Positions 8,217 through 17,063 of a stretch of DNA of 64,000 nt are shown here, one piece after another; position 1 is the first letter of the stretch, and the number at the start of each line of letters is the position of its first letter. Made by a program: the position numbers and the translations under genes. Below the pieces are notes generated by a model. It did not search any database. It was not told the DNA's origin and saw only the letters and a list, made by a program, of their open reading frames with translations. Source of the stretch: JAAZBA01 sp964461815 (GTDB lineage Bacteria; Bacillota; Clostridia; Oscillospirales; QAMX01); contig CAYWVF010000012.1 in NCBI GenBank assembly GCA_964461815.1, positions 1 to 64,000 of the forward strand, read 5' to 3'.

Positions 8217-8822
8217 TCATATCTCTCCTTTTTCCCTTAAATCCGCAAGTTTTTCTCCAAGCTTTACAAGCGCCGTTCCTCTGTGTGATATTTTATTTTT
8301 TTCTTCCGAAGAAAGCTCCGAAAACGTCTTGCCAAGTCTCGGAACATAAAATACCGGATCATATCCGAACCCGTCGCAGCCGCAGCGCTCATGTGTTATA
8401 AAGCCTTCACATTCACCTCTGACTGTAAACTCTCTGTTCTCATCGATTACACATGCAATGCTTGACACAAACTTGCAGCCTCTTTTTTCATCCGGAACAT
8501 CCTTCAGATTATTGAGAAGCTTGTCCAGATTTTCATCATCTGTAGCATTTTCTCCGGCATATCTGGCAGAATACACGCCCGGTGCATTGCCAAGTGCATA
8601 TACCTCAAGTCCCGAATCATCCGCTATAGTCGGCATTTTCGTAGCCTCATAAACGGCTCTCGCCTTTATGAGCGAATTTTCCTCATAAGTCGTTCCATCC
8701 TCAACTATCGACATCGACAGACCTGCTTCACTCATCGAAACGACATCTATACCAAGTCCGCTCAATATGGTTCTCAATTCCGACAGTTTCTTCTTATTAT
8801 TCGTTGCGATTATCCATTTCAT
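8217..8822 (-). CDS. rdgB: XTP/dITP diphosphatase (RdgB/HAM1 family)
   Basis: This enzyme removes non-canonical purine triphosphates (XTP, dITP) from the nucleotide pool by hydrolysis to monophosphates. The 201-residue protein has the N-terminal IATNNKKKLSELR, the metal-site ADDSGLEVYAL with APGVYSARYAG, and the base-recognition GCDGFGYDPVFY, and ends with the conserved SHRGTALVKL. The start codon overlaps the end of rph by 4 bases, giving translational coupling. The rph-rdgB pair is a standard linkage. Confidence 0.95.
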   Translation of the reverse strand: MKWIIATNNKKKLSELRTILSGLGIDVVSMSEAGLSMSIVEDGTTYEENSLIKARAVYEATKMPTIADDSGLEVYALGNAPGVYSARYAGENATDDENLDKLLNNLKDVPDEKRGCKFVSSIACVIDENREFTVRGECEGFITHERCGCDGFGYDPVFYVPRLGKTFSELSSEEKNKISHRGTALVKLGEKLADLREKGEI

Positions 8823-9550
8823 TTTATTCCAAGTACCTCTTTTTGCACGTCTATCACGCTGTATATTGCAGGTGTTGTGACCTTGAGCACATTTGCAAAC
8901 TCGTCGCTTGTATACGGTCTGCCCTCGCCTGTACCCTGTACTTCAACAAATCTTCCACTTGATGTCATTATTATGTTAAAATCAGCTACAGCCGTACAAT
9001 CCTCCTCATAGCACATATCCACTACAGGCTGATCACGTCCGTCCAACCTGATGATCCCTGTGCTGAGTGCGGCAACATTTTCAATTATCGGTGATTTCTT
9101 CAGGTAGTTATCACTGACCATACGCTCAAAAGCCAGATACATAGCAACGAAGCCACCTGTTATAGATGCACATCGTGTTCCGCCATCGCCCTGGATAACA
9201 TCACAGTCCACTGTGACTACATTTTCTCCGAATGCCGAAAGATCTACCACGGCACGAAGCGAACGACCTATCAAGCGCTGTATCTCCGCACTTCTTCCGG
9301 CAAGCTTAAGCTTGGATATGTCACGTGAATTTCTTTCTCTGTTAGCTCTGGGAAGCATGGAGTATTCAGCCGTGATCCAGCCTTTTCCTGTTCCCTTTAT
9401 GTGTCTCGGGACAGTATCCTCTACAGACGCAGTACAAATAACCTTTGTGTCGCCCTGTTCTATAAGCACACTTCCCTCAGCATATTTCGTATAATCCGTA
9501 ATGATCTTTAGCGGACGCAGCTCATTATATCGTCTTCCGTCTATTCTCAT
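8819..9550 (-). CDS. rph: Ribonuclease PH
   Basis: RNase PH is a phosphate-dependent 3'-5' exonuclease that trims tRNA precursors. The 243-residue protein begins MRIDGRRYNELRPLKI and shows GWITAEYSMLPRANRER, GRSAEIQRLIGRSLRAV, the phosphate-site VDCDVIQGDGGTR and VVDMCYEEDCTAVADFN, all typical of the family. It begins 12 bases after the ftsY stop and couples to rdgB. The length is normal and no catalytic residue appears altered. Confidence 0.95.
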   Translation of the reverse strand: MRIDGRRYNELRPLKIITDYTKYAEGSVLIEQGDTKVICTASVEDTVPRHIKGTGKGWITAEYSMLPRANRERNSRDISKLKLAGRSAEIQRLIGRSLRAVVDLSAFGENVVTVDCDVIQGDGGTRCASITGGFVAMYLAFERMVSDNYLKKSPIIENVAALSTGIIRLDGRDQPVVDMCYEEDCTAVADFNIIMTSSGRFVEVQGTGEGRPYTSDEFANVLKVTTPAIYSVIDVQKEVLGIK

Positions 9551-9562
9551 AATCTTATCTCC

Positions 9563-10492
9563 TTATTCAAACAGTGCATCAACAAAGCTTTCCGCATCAA
9601 ACGGAAGAAGATCGTTTATACCCTCGCCTACGCATACAAACTTCACCGGTACAGACAACTCCGATGTTATAGCCATTACTATGCCGCCCTTAGCCGTACT
9701 GTCCAGCTTAGTAAGCGCTATTCCTGTTATATCCGTTGTTTCCTTGAATGTTTTCGCCTGATTCATTGCATTCTGACCTGTTGTGGCATCAAGCACAAGT
9801 ATCTTCTCACAATCTGCACCCGGAAGCTCACGATCTATTACCTTGGATATCTTTGCAAGCTCGTTCATAAGGTTCTGTTTGTTATGAAGTCTTCCTGCCG
9901 TATCACAGATCACAACATCCGCACCTCTTGATTTAGCCGCACGCAGAGCATCAAATACCACCGACGCCGGATCGCTTCCCTCTGCCTGTCTTACGATTTC
10001 AACTCCCGCCCTATCAGCCCATATTTCAAGCTGATCGGCAGCAGCTGCCCTGAATGTATCTCCTGCTGCAAGAATAACTCGCTTTCCTTCGTTTTTCAGA
10101 AGCTTTGCAAGCTTTCCTATAGTAGTCGTTTTTCCTACTCCGTTAACACCTATAACAAGTATGACCGAAGGCTTTGTATCGAGCTTCATTCCCATCAGCG
10201 TACCGCTTTTATCCGGGGCGTTCTCCGTCATCATTTCACGAAGTATTCTCTTAAGTGCGGTCTTCACCTCATCTGCCTCTTTAAGATTTCCCGCTTTCAC
10301 CTCATCACGAAGCTTATCGACCACTTTCAGAGATGTATCTACGCCCAGATCGGCTGTTATCAATGCTTCTTCAAGCTCCTCTAGCAGCTCCTCGTCTACT
10401 TTTCTGAAGCTTTTCAACACCTGATCTACCTTATCGGTAAATAGGCTCTTTGTTTTTTCAATGCCTTGCTTGATCTTATCAAAAAATCCCAT
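9563..10492 (-). CDS. ftsY: Signal recognition particle receptor FtsY
   Basis: FtsY docks ribosome-SRP complexes at the membrane. The 309-residue protein lacks the long acidic A domain of E. coli and starts almost directly with the N domain (FDKIKQGIEKTKSLF, EELEEALITADLG). The G domain carries GVNGVGKT at about 115-122, DTAGRLHNKQNLM and the TKLDSTAKGG motif, with VGEGINDLLPFDA at the end. The short amphipathic N-terminus (MGFFDKIKQGIEKTKSLF) is the likely membrane contact. It is 27 bases downstream of smc, a conserved neighbour. The SRP RNA partner is also in the window at 43764. Confidence 0.96.
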   Translation of the reverse strand: MGFFDKIKQGIEKTKSLFTDKVDQVLKSFRKVDEELLEELEEALITADLGVDTSLKVVDKLRDEVKAGNLKEADEVKTALKRILREMMTENAPDKSGTLMGMKLDTKPSVILVIGVNGVGKTTTIGKLAKLLKNEGKRVILAAGDTFRAAAADQLEIWADRAGVEIVRQAEGSDPASVVFDALRAAKSRGADVVICDTAGRLHNKQNLMNELAKISKVIDRELPGADCEKILVLDATTGQNAMNQAKTFKETTDITGIALTKLDSTAKGGIVMAITSELSVPVKFVCVGEGINDLLPFDAESFVDALFE

Positions 10493-10519
10493 ACCTGTTG
10501 TCCTGCTCTTTCTTAGTAT

Positions 10520-13500
10520 TTATAATCCGAGTTCACGAACCGCATCATTTATATTCAGTGCTAAAAGCCTTGATACTCCCTGTGTAGGCATCGCTACACC
10601 ATAAAGGACATCTGCCTCCTCCATCGTTCCTCGTCTGTGTGTTATAACGATATACTGTGTCGAATCACACAGCTTTCTGAGATACTTCGCATATCTTACA
10701 ACATTTACATCGTCAAGTGCAGCTTCGATCTCATCGAGAACGCAAAACGGAGCCGGTCTTACCTTCATTATTGCAAAGTACAATGCTATAGCTACAAAGG
10801 CTTTTTCTCCTCCCGACAAAAGTGATATGACCTTTAGTGATTTTCCCGGAGGTGATACCTTTATCTCTATACCGCTTGTCAGTACATCTGTCGGATCTGA
10901 AAGCTCTATCCTGGCTGTTCCGCCTCCGAATATTTCCGTAAACGTTTCTGCGAATGCTTTGTTTATCTCATTGAATTTCTCGCTGAACTGTGTACGCATT
11001 TGCGTTGTAAGCTCAACTATGACATTTTGAAGCGATATCTTCGCACTTTCAATATCACTGCGCTGTGATGACATAAACTCATATCTGCCCGAAAGACGCT
11101 CATATTCCTCAGACGCACCCGGATATATCGTCCCCAATGCACGTATTTTTTTCTTAAGCTCGTCTATTCTCTTTCGTATATCCTCATCGGCCGATCTGCC
11201 GGTGTCATCTGTCTGCGATGCAAATTCAGCTGCTGTAGACGGTGTAAGCTCATAGTTATCCCAGAGCTTCGCACATAATGACTCTTCCTCCTGCTCGGTA
11301 GACTTCGCCACGGATTCCAATCTCACCTTCTCACGTTCAAGATTGATTATCCTGTTATTCTTCTCGGACAGAAGCTTATCTACTCCGACTCTATCCTGCT
11401 CAAGCTTAGACTTTTCATCAATTATCAAATCCAGTCTGTCGCTTATTTTTTGCAGCTCTACAGCGTTTTCCGATTTCCGATCGTTGAGCTCTTTGATCTC
11501 AGTCTCTGCACTCTCATTCAGTCCTACATTATCACTGCGCTGCTTGTCTCTCGACAGTATATCATCCTTTAATGAGCCTACTCTTATCTCAAGCTCAAGC
11601 ATTGAGGCTCTGGCAGTCTCCGCTTCAAGTCTGACCTTCGTAAGATCCTGATTGCTCGCATCTATTTTGGAATCAAGCAATGCTGTCTGTGTATTCAAAA
11701 GCTGCTTTTCAGCTTCGATACCCTTCATTTTTACACTCAACTCCGAAAGCTGTGCTTCATTTTCTGCCTTTTCCGACTCTTTTTCTGCCCTCAACGCCCT
11801 GAGTTCATTAAGCCTGTCCTCTAACGCCTTTTTCTGACTCTGAGGATCATTTTGCTCTGACATGTACTCACTGTACAAGCTCTTTTGCTGTGCAAGCATA
11901 GCTGACACCTTAGTGTACTGAGTCTCATGCTCATGCAGCTCATTCTGAGCCGATTCCATACTGTAACGAGTCTCTTCTACTTCTCTTTTAAGTGTTCCGA
12001 GATTATTCTTTACAGCTTCAAGCTCGCTATCAAGCTTTGTCTTTCGAAGCTCCAGTCTTTTTAGCTCATTTTTTCGTGTCAGTATGCCTGCGGATGGGCT
12101 ACGGCTACCGCCTGTCATCGAACCTCCGGCATTTATCATCTGACCGTCAAGAGTTACTATTCTGAATCGATTGCTGTATTTTTTAGTAACTCTTATTGCA
12201 TTGTCCATATTATCTATGACGACTGTGCGTCCCAATAAATTTCGGCAGATATCGAGATATTTTTTATCACAGCTCAAAAGCTCCGAAAGTATTCCTACAA
12301 ATCCGATCTGATCCTCCAGACCCTGCTCATTTAATCTCATGGGGCGTATAGATGTTATCGGCAAGAATGTAGCTCTTCCTCCGTCTCGCCTTTTTAACAG
12401 CTCGATAGCACGCTTTGCACACTGCTCGTCCTCTGTTACGATATTCTGCATTGAAGCACCCAATGCGGTTTCGGCAGCTACTACATAATCATCGGGTACG
12501 CTGATAAGTGACGATATCGGGCCGTTGATACCTCGAAGCTCATCATGCTCACCGGCTCTCATTATCATCTTTACAGCTCTACCGAAGCCCTCGTACTCTT
12601 TTTCAAGCTCTGATAGAAGCTTTATCCTGTTGGAAATATCTGCGATCTCGATCGTAATCTTGTTAAAGCTGTCTGCCGCTCTGTCATATAAACTGCGCTT
12701 ATTATCATACCTCAGCTTATATCCGTTGCAAACATTTTTAGCACTTGATATCTCCTCGGCTGTATTAACGACCTGTTGCTCTGTATCTTTGATACGCTCA
12801 AGAAGAAGTCTGGAACGTTCCTCACGCTCATCGCTCATTGCTTCAAGCTCACTCATACGTTCGGATATCTCGTTCTCACTTGTCATAGCGCTGTTGATCC
12901 TGATCGATATATCCGACAGTCTTGCTCTGAGCGACAGATCATTTGCACGCTCAGTATCCAGCTTCTCGTCACAGCTGCGAAGCTTTTCACTCAGCTCGTT
13001 TCTTTCCTTACGGCTGCCTTCGAGAAGTGACGACAGCTGCAAGCTCTTCTCATTACATACACGGACGGTATCTTTTCGCTCCGCTATCTGTACAGCTATT
13101 TCCTCGATCCTGCTGTTATACGTCCTTATCTCTGAGTCCAATCGTTCGTTGTCACGCAAGTTACGATCAATAAAAGATTTTTTCAGCATGATCTCAGTTT
13201 CTATACGTGAAATTATATCCTTAAGCTCAGCCTGTTTTACTTTTTCCGCTTCTAATCTGCGTTCAATGTCTGCCTGTGTCTCAATGAATCCATCAGATCT
13301 CGCATACACCTCGGCAAGCTCAGCCTGTGCCGCATTCAAATCGCCCTCGCAAATGGCAAGATTTTTCTTAGCCTCTGCCATAGACTCCTCTACAGACTTC
13401 AGCAATCTCAGCCAAAGGTCAACCTCAAGCGTTTTCAGCTCACCGCTGAATTCTATAAATGTCCTCTCCTTCTCAGCTTGCACTCGCATCGGCTCAAGCT

Positions 13501-14101
13501 GAGATTCGAGCTCTGCTATTATGTCGTTAATTCTTACAAGATTTTCTTCCGACGAGGCCAGCTTCTTTTCTGCTTCCTCTTTTCGATATCTGTACTTTGT
13601 AATCCCGGCCGCCTCATCGAACACCTCACGTCGTTCATCACTCTTAACAGACAAAATCTCGTCTATCTTGCCCTGTCCTATCATTGAGTAACCGTCGCGT
13701 CCAAGTCCTGTATCCATGAACAGCTCATGAATATCCTTGAGTCTCACCGACTTTTTGTTTATATAAAACTCACTCTCACCGGAACGATAAAATCTTCGTG
13801 TTACAGTTACCTCCGAATAATCCGTTTTCAACGCATGATCCGAATTATCTATAGTAAGCGATACCTCCGCATATCCGACAGGCTGGCGCTTTGTTGAGCC
13901 TGCGAATATTACATCCTCCATCTTGTTTCCACGAAGTGTCTTCGTAGACTGCTCGCCCATTACCCATCTGATTGCATCGGAAATATTTGATTTTCCCGAA
14001 CCGTTCGGTCCTACTATCGCAGTGATACCTCTATCAAATGTAACATGTATCTTATCCGGAAACGATTTAAAACCTTGTATATCTATCGATTTTAGAAACA
14101 A
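10520..14101 (-). CDS. smc: Chromosome partition protein SMC
   Basis: SMC is the ATPase of the bacterial condensin complex with ScpA/ScpB. The 1193-residue protein has the N-terminal ATPase half with Walker A GPNGSGKS at 31-38 and the Q-loop MGEQSTKTLRG. Long coiled coils flank a hinge at about 500-660 (GFGRAVKMIMRAGE through MTGGS). The C-terminal half has LSGGEK at about 1095 and Walker B FCVLDEIEAA at about 1119-1128. The start is a TTG at 14101 preceded by GGGAGTGGAG and lies inside the 3' end of the radical-SAM gene, a 35-base overlap. The long open frames opposite it are Ser-rich reflections of the coiled coils. Confidence 0.96.
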   Translation of the reverse strand: MFLKSIDIQGFKSFPDKIHVTFDRGITAIVGPNGSGKSNISDAIRWVMGEQSTKTLRGNKMEDVIFAGSTKRQPVGYAEVSLTIDNSDHALKTDYSEVTVTRRFYRSGESEFYINKKSVRLKDIHELFMDTGLGRDGYSMIGQGKIDEILSVKSDERREVFDEAAGITKYRYRKEEAEKKLASSEENLVRINDIIAELESQLEPMRVQAEKERTFIEFSGELKTLEVDLWLRLLKSVEESMAEAKKNLAICEGDLNAAQAELAEVYARSDGFIETQADIERRLEAEKVKQAELKDIISRIETEIMLKKSFIDRNLRDNERLDSEIRTYNSRIEEIAVQIAERKDTVRVCNEKSLQLSSLLEGSRKERNELSEKLRSCDEKLDTERANDLSLRARLSDISIRINSAMTSENEISERMSELEAMSDEREERSRLLLERIKDTEQQVVNTAEEISSAKNVCNGYKLRYDNKRSLYDRAADSFNKITIEIADISNRIKLLSELEKEYEGFGRAVKMIMRAGEHDELRGINGPISSLISVPDDYVVAAETALGASMQNIVTEDEQCAKRAIELLKRRDGGRATFLPITSIRPMRLNEQGLEDQIGFVGILSELLSCDKKYLDICRNLLGRTVVIDNMDNAIRVTKKYSNRFRIVTLDGQMINAGGSMTGGSRSPSAGILTRKNELKRLELRKTKLDSELEAVKNNLGTLKREVEETRYSMESAQNELHEHETQYTKVSAMLAQQKSLYSEYMSEQNDPQSQKKALEDRLNELRALRAEKESEKAENEAQLSELSVKMKGIEAEKQLLNTQTALLDSKIDASNQDLTKVRLEAETARASMLELEIRVGSLKDDILSRDKQRSDNVGLNESAETEIKELNDRKSENAVELQKISDRLDLIIDEKSKLEQDRVGVDKLLSEKNNRIINLEREKVRLESVAKSTEQEEESLCAKLWDNYELTPSTAAEFASQTDDTGRSADEDIRKRIDELKKKIRALGTIYPGASEEYERLSGRYEFMSSQRSDIESAKISLQNVIVELTTQMRTQFSEKFNEINKAFAETFTEIFGGGTARIELSDPTDVLTSGIEIKVSPPGKSLKVISLLSGGEKAFVAIALYFAIMKVRPAPFCVLDEIEAALDDVNVVRYAKYLRKLCDSTQYIVITHRRGTMEEADVLYGVAMPTQGVSRLLALNINDAVRELGL

Positions 14102-15107
14102 TTACTCCACTCCCGGGTTCTATATTATTTACTCTTACTTCGTACGGATCTAAGCTTTCATCCGCTATGCACTTGAGCTTTACTCTGAATTTGTCCTCAA
14201 GATACAAAATATTCTCTTTTTTTATTCCTATCATCGGAGAAACGCCCTTTGGAAATACGTGTATCTCGGCATTTTTCGCACCGTTTGATCTATATAGTGC
14301 GGATTCTGCCAATCTGCGGTATACGTATCCTCTTGCCATCTCTCCAAGTGCCGGATGATATGCACCTGCCACAGCACCTCCGTCGGAAAGCTCATCCGTA
14401 GGATTCAAGCCTATTCTAATGACAGGAATATTGCTTTTTATATACTCCTCAAGCATCAGCGAGGCACGATATGCACCCTCCCGAGGCGTGAGCGGTATAT
14501 AAACCTTTTCTTTCCACATATCATACAATGCAGTGTCACGGATCACGACCACAGGATATATTCTGATGCCGTCAGGCTTCAACGCTGCCGTTTCCTTCGC
14601 AGTATATATCGTCTGCTCATCACTGTCGCCCGGCAGACCTGTCATGACCTGCACAATGACTTCAAAGTTTCTTGACTTTAAAAGCCGTACTGCATCACGT
14701 GCATCCTGCACCGTATGACCTCTGCCTGCACGCTCAAGTATGTCATCCGACATAGACTGCACACCAAGCTCTACAGTCGAAACATTGTATTTTTTCAGTC
14801 TGGTCGCAACACGCTCATCAATACAGTCCGGTCTCGTAGATACTCTAATGCCGGAAAGTATGCCTTTTTTTACATATTCATAGCCTGTTTCGAGGAGGCT
14901 GATCTGGCGTTCCTCCTCTATTGCCGTAAAGCTTCCGCCATAATATGCAAGCTGCGCTCCCGTACCGACCTTTTCCACGGCGTCCTCTATGGTTCTTACC
15001 ACATCCTCCGGATCAGGTGACTTGTCCACAGCGATCCTTCTCTGATTACAGAATACGCAGTCATGCGGACAGCCTTCATGCGGAACAAATACAGGTATGA
15101 TCCTCAT
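14067..15107 (-). CDS. Elp3-like radical SAM protein of unknown substrate
   Basis: This 346-residue protein has a radical-SAM [4Fe-4S] motif close to the N-terminus (C13, C17, C20 in GCPHDCVFCNQRR). It also has the SAM-binding glycine strand YYGGSFTAI and Elp3/oxygen-independent-coproporphyrinogen-like signatures (STRPDCIDERV, VELGVQSMSDDIL, QVMTGLPGDSDEQT, IRIYPVVVI). It lacks the C-terminal acetyltransferase domain of Elp3. This subgroup is regularly found between rnc and smc in Clostridia, but its reaction is not established. A tRNA-modification role is an inference from the fold. Its start overlaps the stop of rnc, and its 3' end contains the smc ribosome site. Confidence 0.85.
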   Translation of the reverse strand: MRIIPVFVPHEGCPHDCVFCNQRRIAVDKSPDPEDVVRTIEDAVEKVGTGAQLAYYGGSFTAIEEERQISLLETGYEYVKKGILSGIRVSTRPDCIDERVATRLKKYNVSTVELGVQSMSDDILERAGRGHTVQDARDAVRLLKSRNFEVIVQVMTGLPGDSDEQTIYTAKETAALKPDGIRIYPVVVIRDTALYDMWKEKVYIPLTPREGAYRASLMLEEYIKSNIPVIRIGLNPTDELSDGGAVAGAYHPALGEMARGYVYRRLAESALYRSNGAKNAEIHVFPKGVSPMIGIKKENILYLEDKFRVKLKCIADESLDPYEVRVNNIEPGSGVIVSKIDRYTRF

Positions 15108-15802
15108 TATACTTCCTCTCCCATAAGCTCCAACGCACTTTTCGCGGCAAGCTGCTCAGCTTCCTTTTTCGACCGTCCTTCACCTGTGCCTACCGAATTA
15201 CTGTTTATGAACACCTCTACGATAAAGCGTCTGTCGTGATCCGGTCCTTTTTCTCCTGTAAGCTTATATGTCAGTACCTCTTCTTTATTCTTCTGTACGA
15301 TCTCCTGAAGTATAGTCTTATAATCCCTGAAAGCATGACCCTTCACAGCGATCTCGACCGCAGGCTTTATAAATGACAGTACGAAATTTCTTGCAGGCTC
15401 TATACCACCGTCGATATATACTGCACCTATTATCGCTTCCACCGCATCGGAAAGAATAGACGGACGCTCATTTCCCTTGTTCATCGCTTCACCACGCCCG
15501 AGCTTTATAAATTTCGAAAGCTCCAGTCTTTTTGCGACTTCAAAGAGCGACTGCTCACAAACTACCGACGCACGAAGCCTTGTAAGCTCACCCTCCGGAA
15601 TATGTTTATATAAGCTGAATATATAGTCGGCTGTCACAAAGCCGAGAACACTGTCACCTAAAAACTCAAGTCGTTCATTTGATGTAACAGACTTATCTCT
15701 CGATTCATTTGCGTACGAGCTGTGCGTCATTGCACACATAAGAGTACGCTTATTGTGAAATGTATATCCAATTATTTCTTCAAGCTTTTTCATAACGTTC
15801 AA
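15107..15802 (-). CDS. rnc: Ribonuclease III
   Basis: RNase III cleaves double-stranded RNA in rRNA processing and mRNA turnover. The catalytic domain contains the signature NERLEFLGDSVLGFV with the acidic metal ligands, and LSDAVEAIIGAVYIDGG. A dsRNA-binding domain follows from about residue 158 (YKTILQEIVQKNKE ... GRSKKEAEQLAAKSAL). A TTG at 15802 is used because GAGTGGA lies 6 bases upstream. An ATG three codons later (15793) is the alternative. It directly follows the acpP-like gene, the usual acpP-rnc-smc-ftsY arrangement. Confidence 0.95.
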   Translation of the reverse strand: MNVMKKLEEIIGYTFHNKRTLMCAMTHSSYANESRDKSVTSNERLEFLGDSVLGFVTADYIFSLYKHIPEGELTRLRASVVCEQSLFEVAKRLELSKFIKLGRGEAMNKGNERPSILSDAVEAIIGAVYIDGGIEPARNFVLSFIKPAVEIAVKGHAFRDYKTILQEIVQKNKEEVLTYKLTGEKGPDHDRRFIVEVFINSNSVGTGEGRSKKEAEQLAAKSALELMGEEV

Positions 15803-15804
15803 TA

Positions 15805-16038
15805 TCAGTCCACTCTTTGCTTAATAAAATCAAGCATATCGCCTACTGTTTCAAACTGTGAAACATCTTCATTCTCAAGTGATTCAAGGTCGAACTCTTC
15901 TTCTATTGCCATAAGGAGCTCTACAATATCAAGATCATCTGCCATGAGATCCTCGGGGAATGACAAATTGAGATTTATCTCCGACTCCTCAATTGCAAAC
16001 TGATCTGCAATAAGTCTCTTTAGAATTTCAAATTCCAT
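15805..16038 (-). CDS. Acyl carrier protein-like protein lacking the phosphopantetheine serine
   Basis: The 77-residue acidic four-helix protein aligns along its whole length with AcpP: helix I FEILKRLIADQF, the loop LNLSFPEDL, helix II LDIVELLMAIEEEF, and FETVGDMLDFI at the end. In functional ACPs the motif is G-A-D-S-L-D, and the serine receives 4'-phosphopantetheine. Here it reads M-A-D-D-L-D. Residue 35 is Asp (GAT, complement of 15934-15936), and the preceding glycine is Met. It therefore cannot carry an acyl chain in the known way. The reading frame is intact, with a strong AGGAG site. The position between plsX and rnc is the classical acpP locus. A canonical acpP elsewhere in the genome is expected. 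The role of this copy is unknown. Confidence 0.88.
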   Translation of the reverse strand: MEFEILKRLIADQFAIEESEINLNLSFPEDLMADDLDIVELLMAIEEEFDLESLENEDVSQFETVGDMLDFIKQRVD

Positions 16039-16040
16039 AT

Positions 16041-17063
16041 TTATTCTCCTTTCTCATCCTGCTTTATGCTGCCAAGCTTTTTCTCAATGCTTTCGATCGC
16101 TCCGCCCTCGGCAAATTTGATTGCTCTGCAAATTGCCGAATAAAACGCTCTAGCATCGCTTGATCCATGAGCTTTGAATACAGGCTTCCTGATTCCCATT
16201 ATCGGAGAACCACCGACTTCCTTATAATCCATCATCGATTTCAATTCATTGATCTTAGGCTTGACGATAAGTCCCGCTATCTTTGATATCGGTGATGCCA
16301 TAAACATGCCTTTCAGCTCTGTTGAAAAGAACTTCGCAGTACCCTCAATAGTTTTAAGTATCATATTTCCGGTAAAACCATCGCATATAAGGACATCTGC
16401 TTTTCCGGAGAACATGTCTCTGGCTTCGATATTTCCTATAAAGTTGATCTCACCCTGCTCTGCTGCATTCTTCAACAGTTTATATGCTTCACGATAAACC
16501 TCAGTGCCTTTTTTCTCTTCCGTACCGTTATTCAGCAGTGCGACCCTCGGGGCTTTTCTTCCATGTGAGCACTCCATGTACGCACTTCCCATCAGTGCAA
16601 ACTGATACAGATATTCAGCCGTACATTCGACATTTGCTCCGCAGTCTATAAGCAACGCTCCGCCGAATCTGCTGGGGATTATTGGGGCAAGTGCTCCTCG
16701 GCGAACACCTCTGATCCTTCCTACTATAGCAGTAGCTCCCGTGAGCAGTGCTCCGGTATTTCCACTCGATACAAGTGCATCTCCCATTCCCTGCTTCAAT
16801 GCAGTAAGTGCTTTGACCATGGATGATTCCTTTTTGGCTCTTATCACCGTCGTCGGGTCATCCTCCATTTCGACTACATCAGCTGCATCAAGTATGGTTA
16901 TCGATTTTTTTGAGATGTTTTCCTTTTCAAAAATGCCGTTGAGCTCTGCTTCGTTTCCTACAAGCAGTATTTCCACATTTTCCTTTTCGACTGCCATAGC
17001 AGCACCACGCACTGCCTCTATAGCTCCGTTATCTCCACCGAATGCATCAAGTATTATTTTCAT
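16041..17063 (-). CDS. plsX: Phosphate acyltransferase PlsX
   Basis: PlsX converts acyl-ACP to acyl-phosphate, the first step of phospholipid synthesis with PlsY. The 340-residue protein begins MKIILDAFGGDNG and shows VVEMEDDPTTVIRAKKES, DALVSSGNTGALLTGA, ALLIDCGANVECTAEYL, LLNNGTEEKKGTEVYREAY, DVLICDGFTGNMILKT and YKEVGGSPIMGIRKPVFKAHG, all family signatures. It overlaps trmFO by 4 bases, and its 3' end contains the acpP-like ribosome site. Because PlsX uses acyl-ACP, the serine-less ACP encoded next to it could bind it without acting as donor (inference). Confidence 0.96.
   Translation of the reverse strand: MKIILDAFGGDNGAIEAVRGAAMAVEKENVEILLVGNEAELNGIFEKENISKKSITILDAADVVEMEDDPTTVIRAKKESSMVKALTALKQGMGDALVSSGNTGALLTGATAIVGRIRGVRRGALAPIIPSRFGGALLIDCGANVECTAEYLYQFALMGSAYMECSHGRKAPRVALLNNGTEEKKGTEVYREAYKLLKNAAEQGEINFIGNIEARDMFSGKADVLICDGFTGNMILKTIEGTAKFFSTELKGMFMASPISKIAGLIVKPKINELKSMMDYKEVGGSPIMGIRKPVFKAHGSSDARAFYSAICRAIKFAEGGAIESIEKKLGSIKQDEKGE

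Noticed and set aside
12525..13502. 325-codon open frame opposite smc
   Set aside because: It is the Ser/Leu-rich reverse reflection of the SMC coiled coil, has no ribosome site and matches no family I know.
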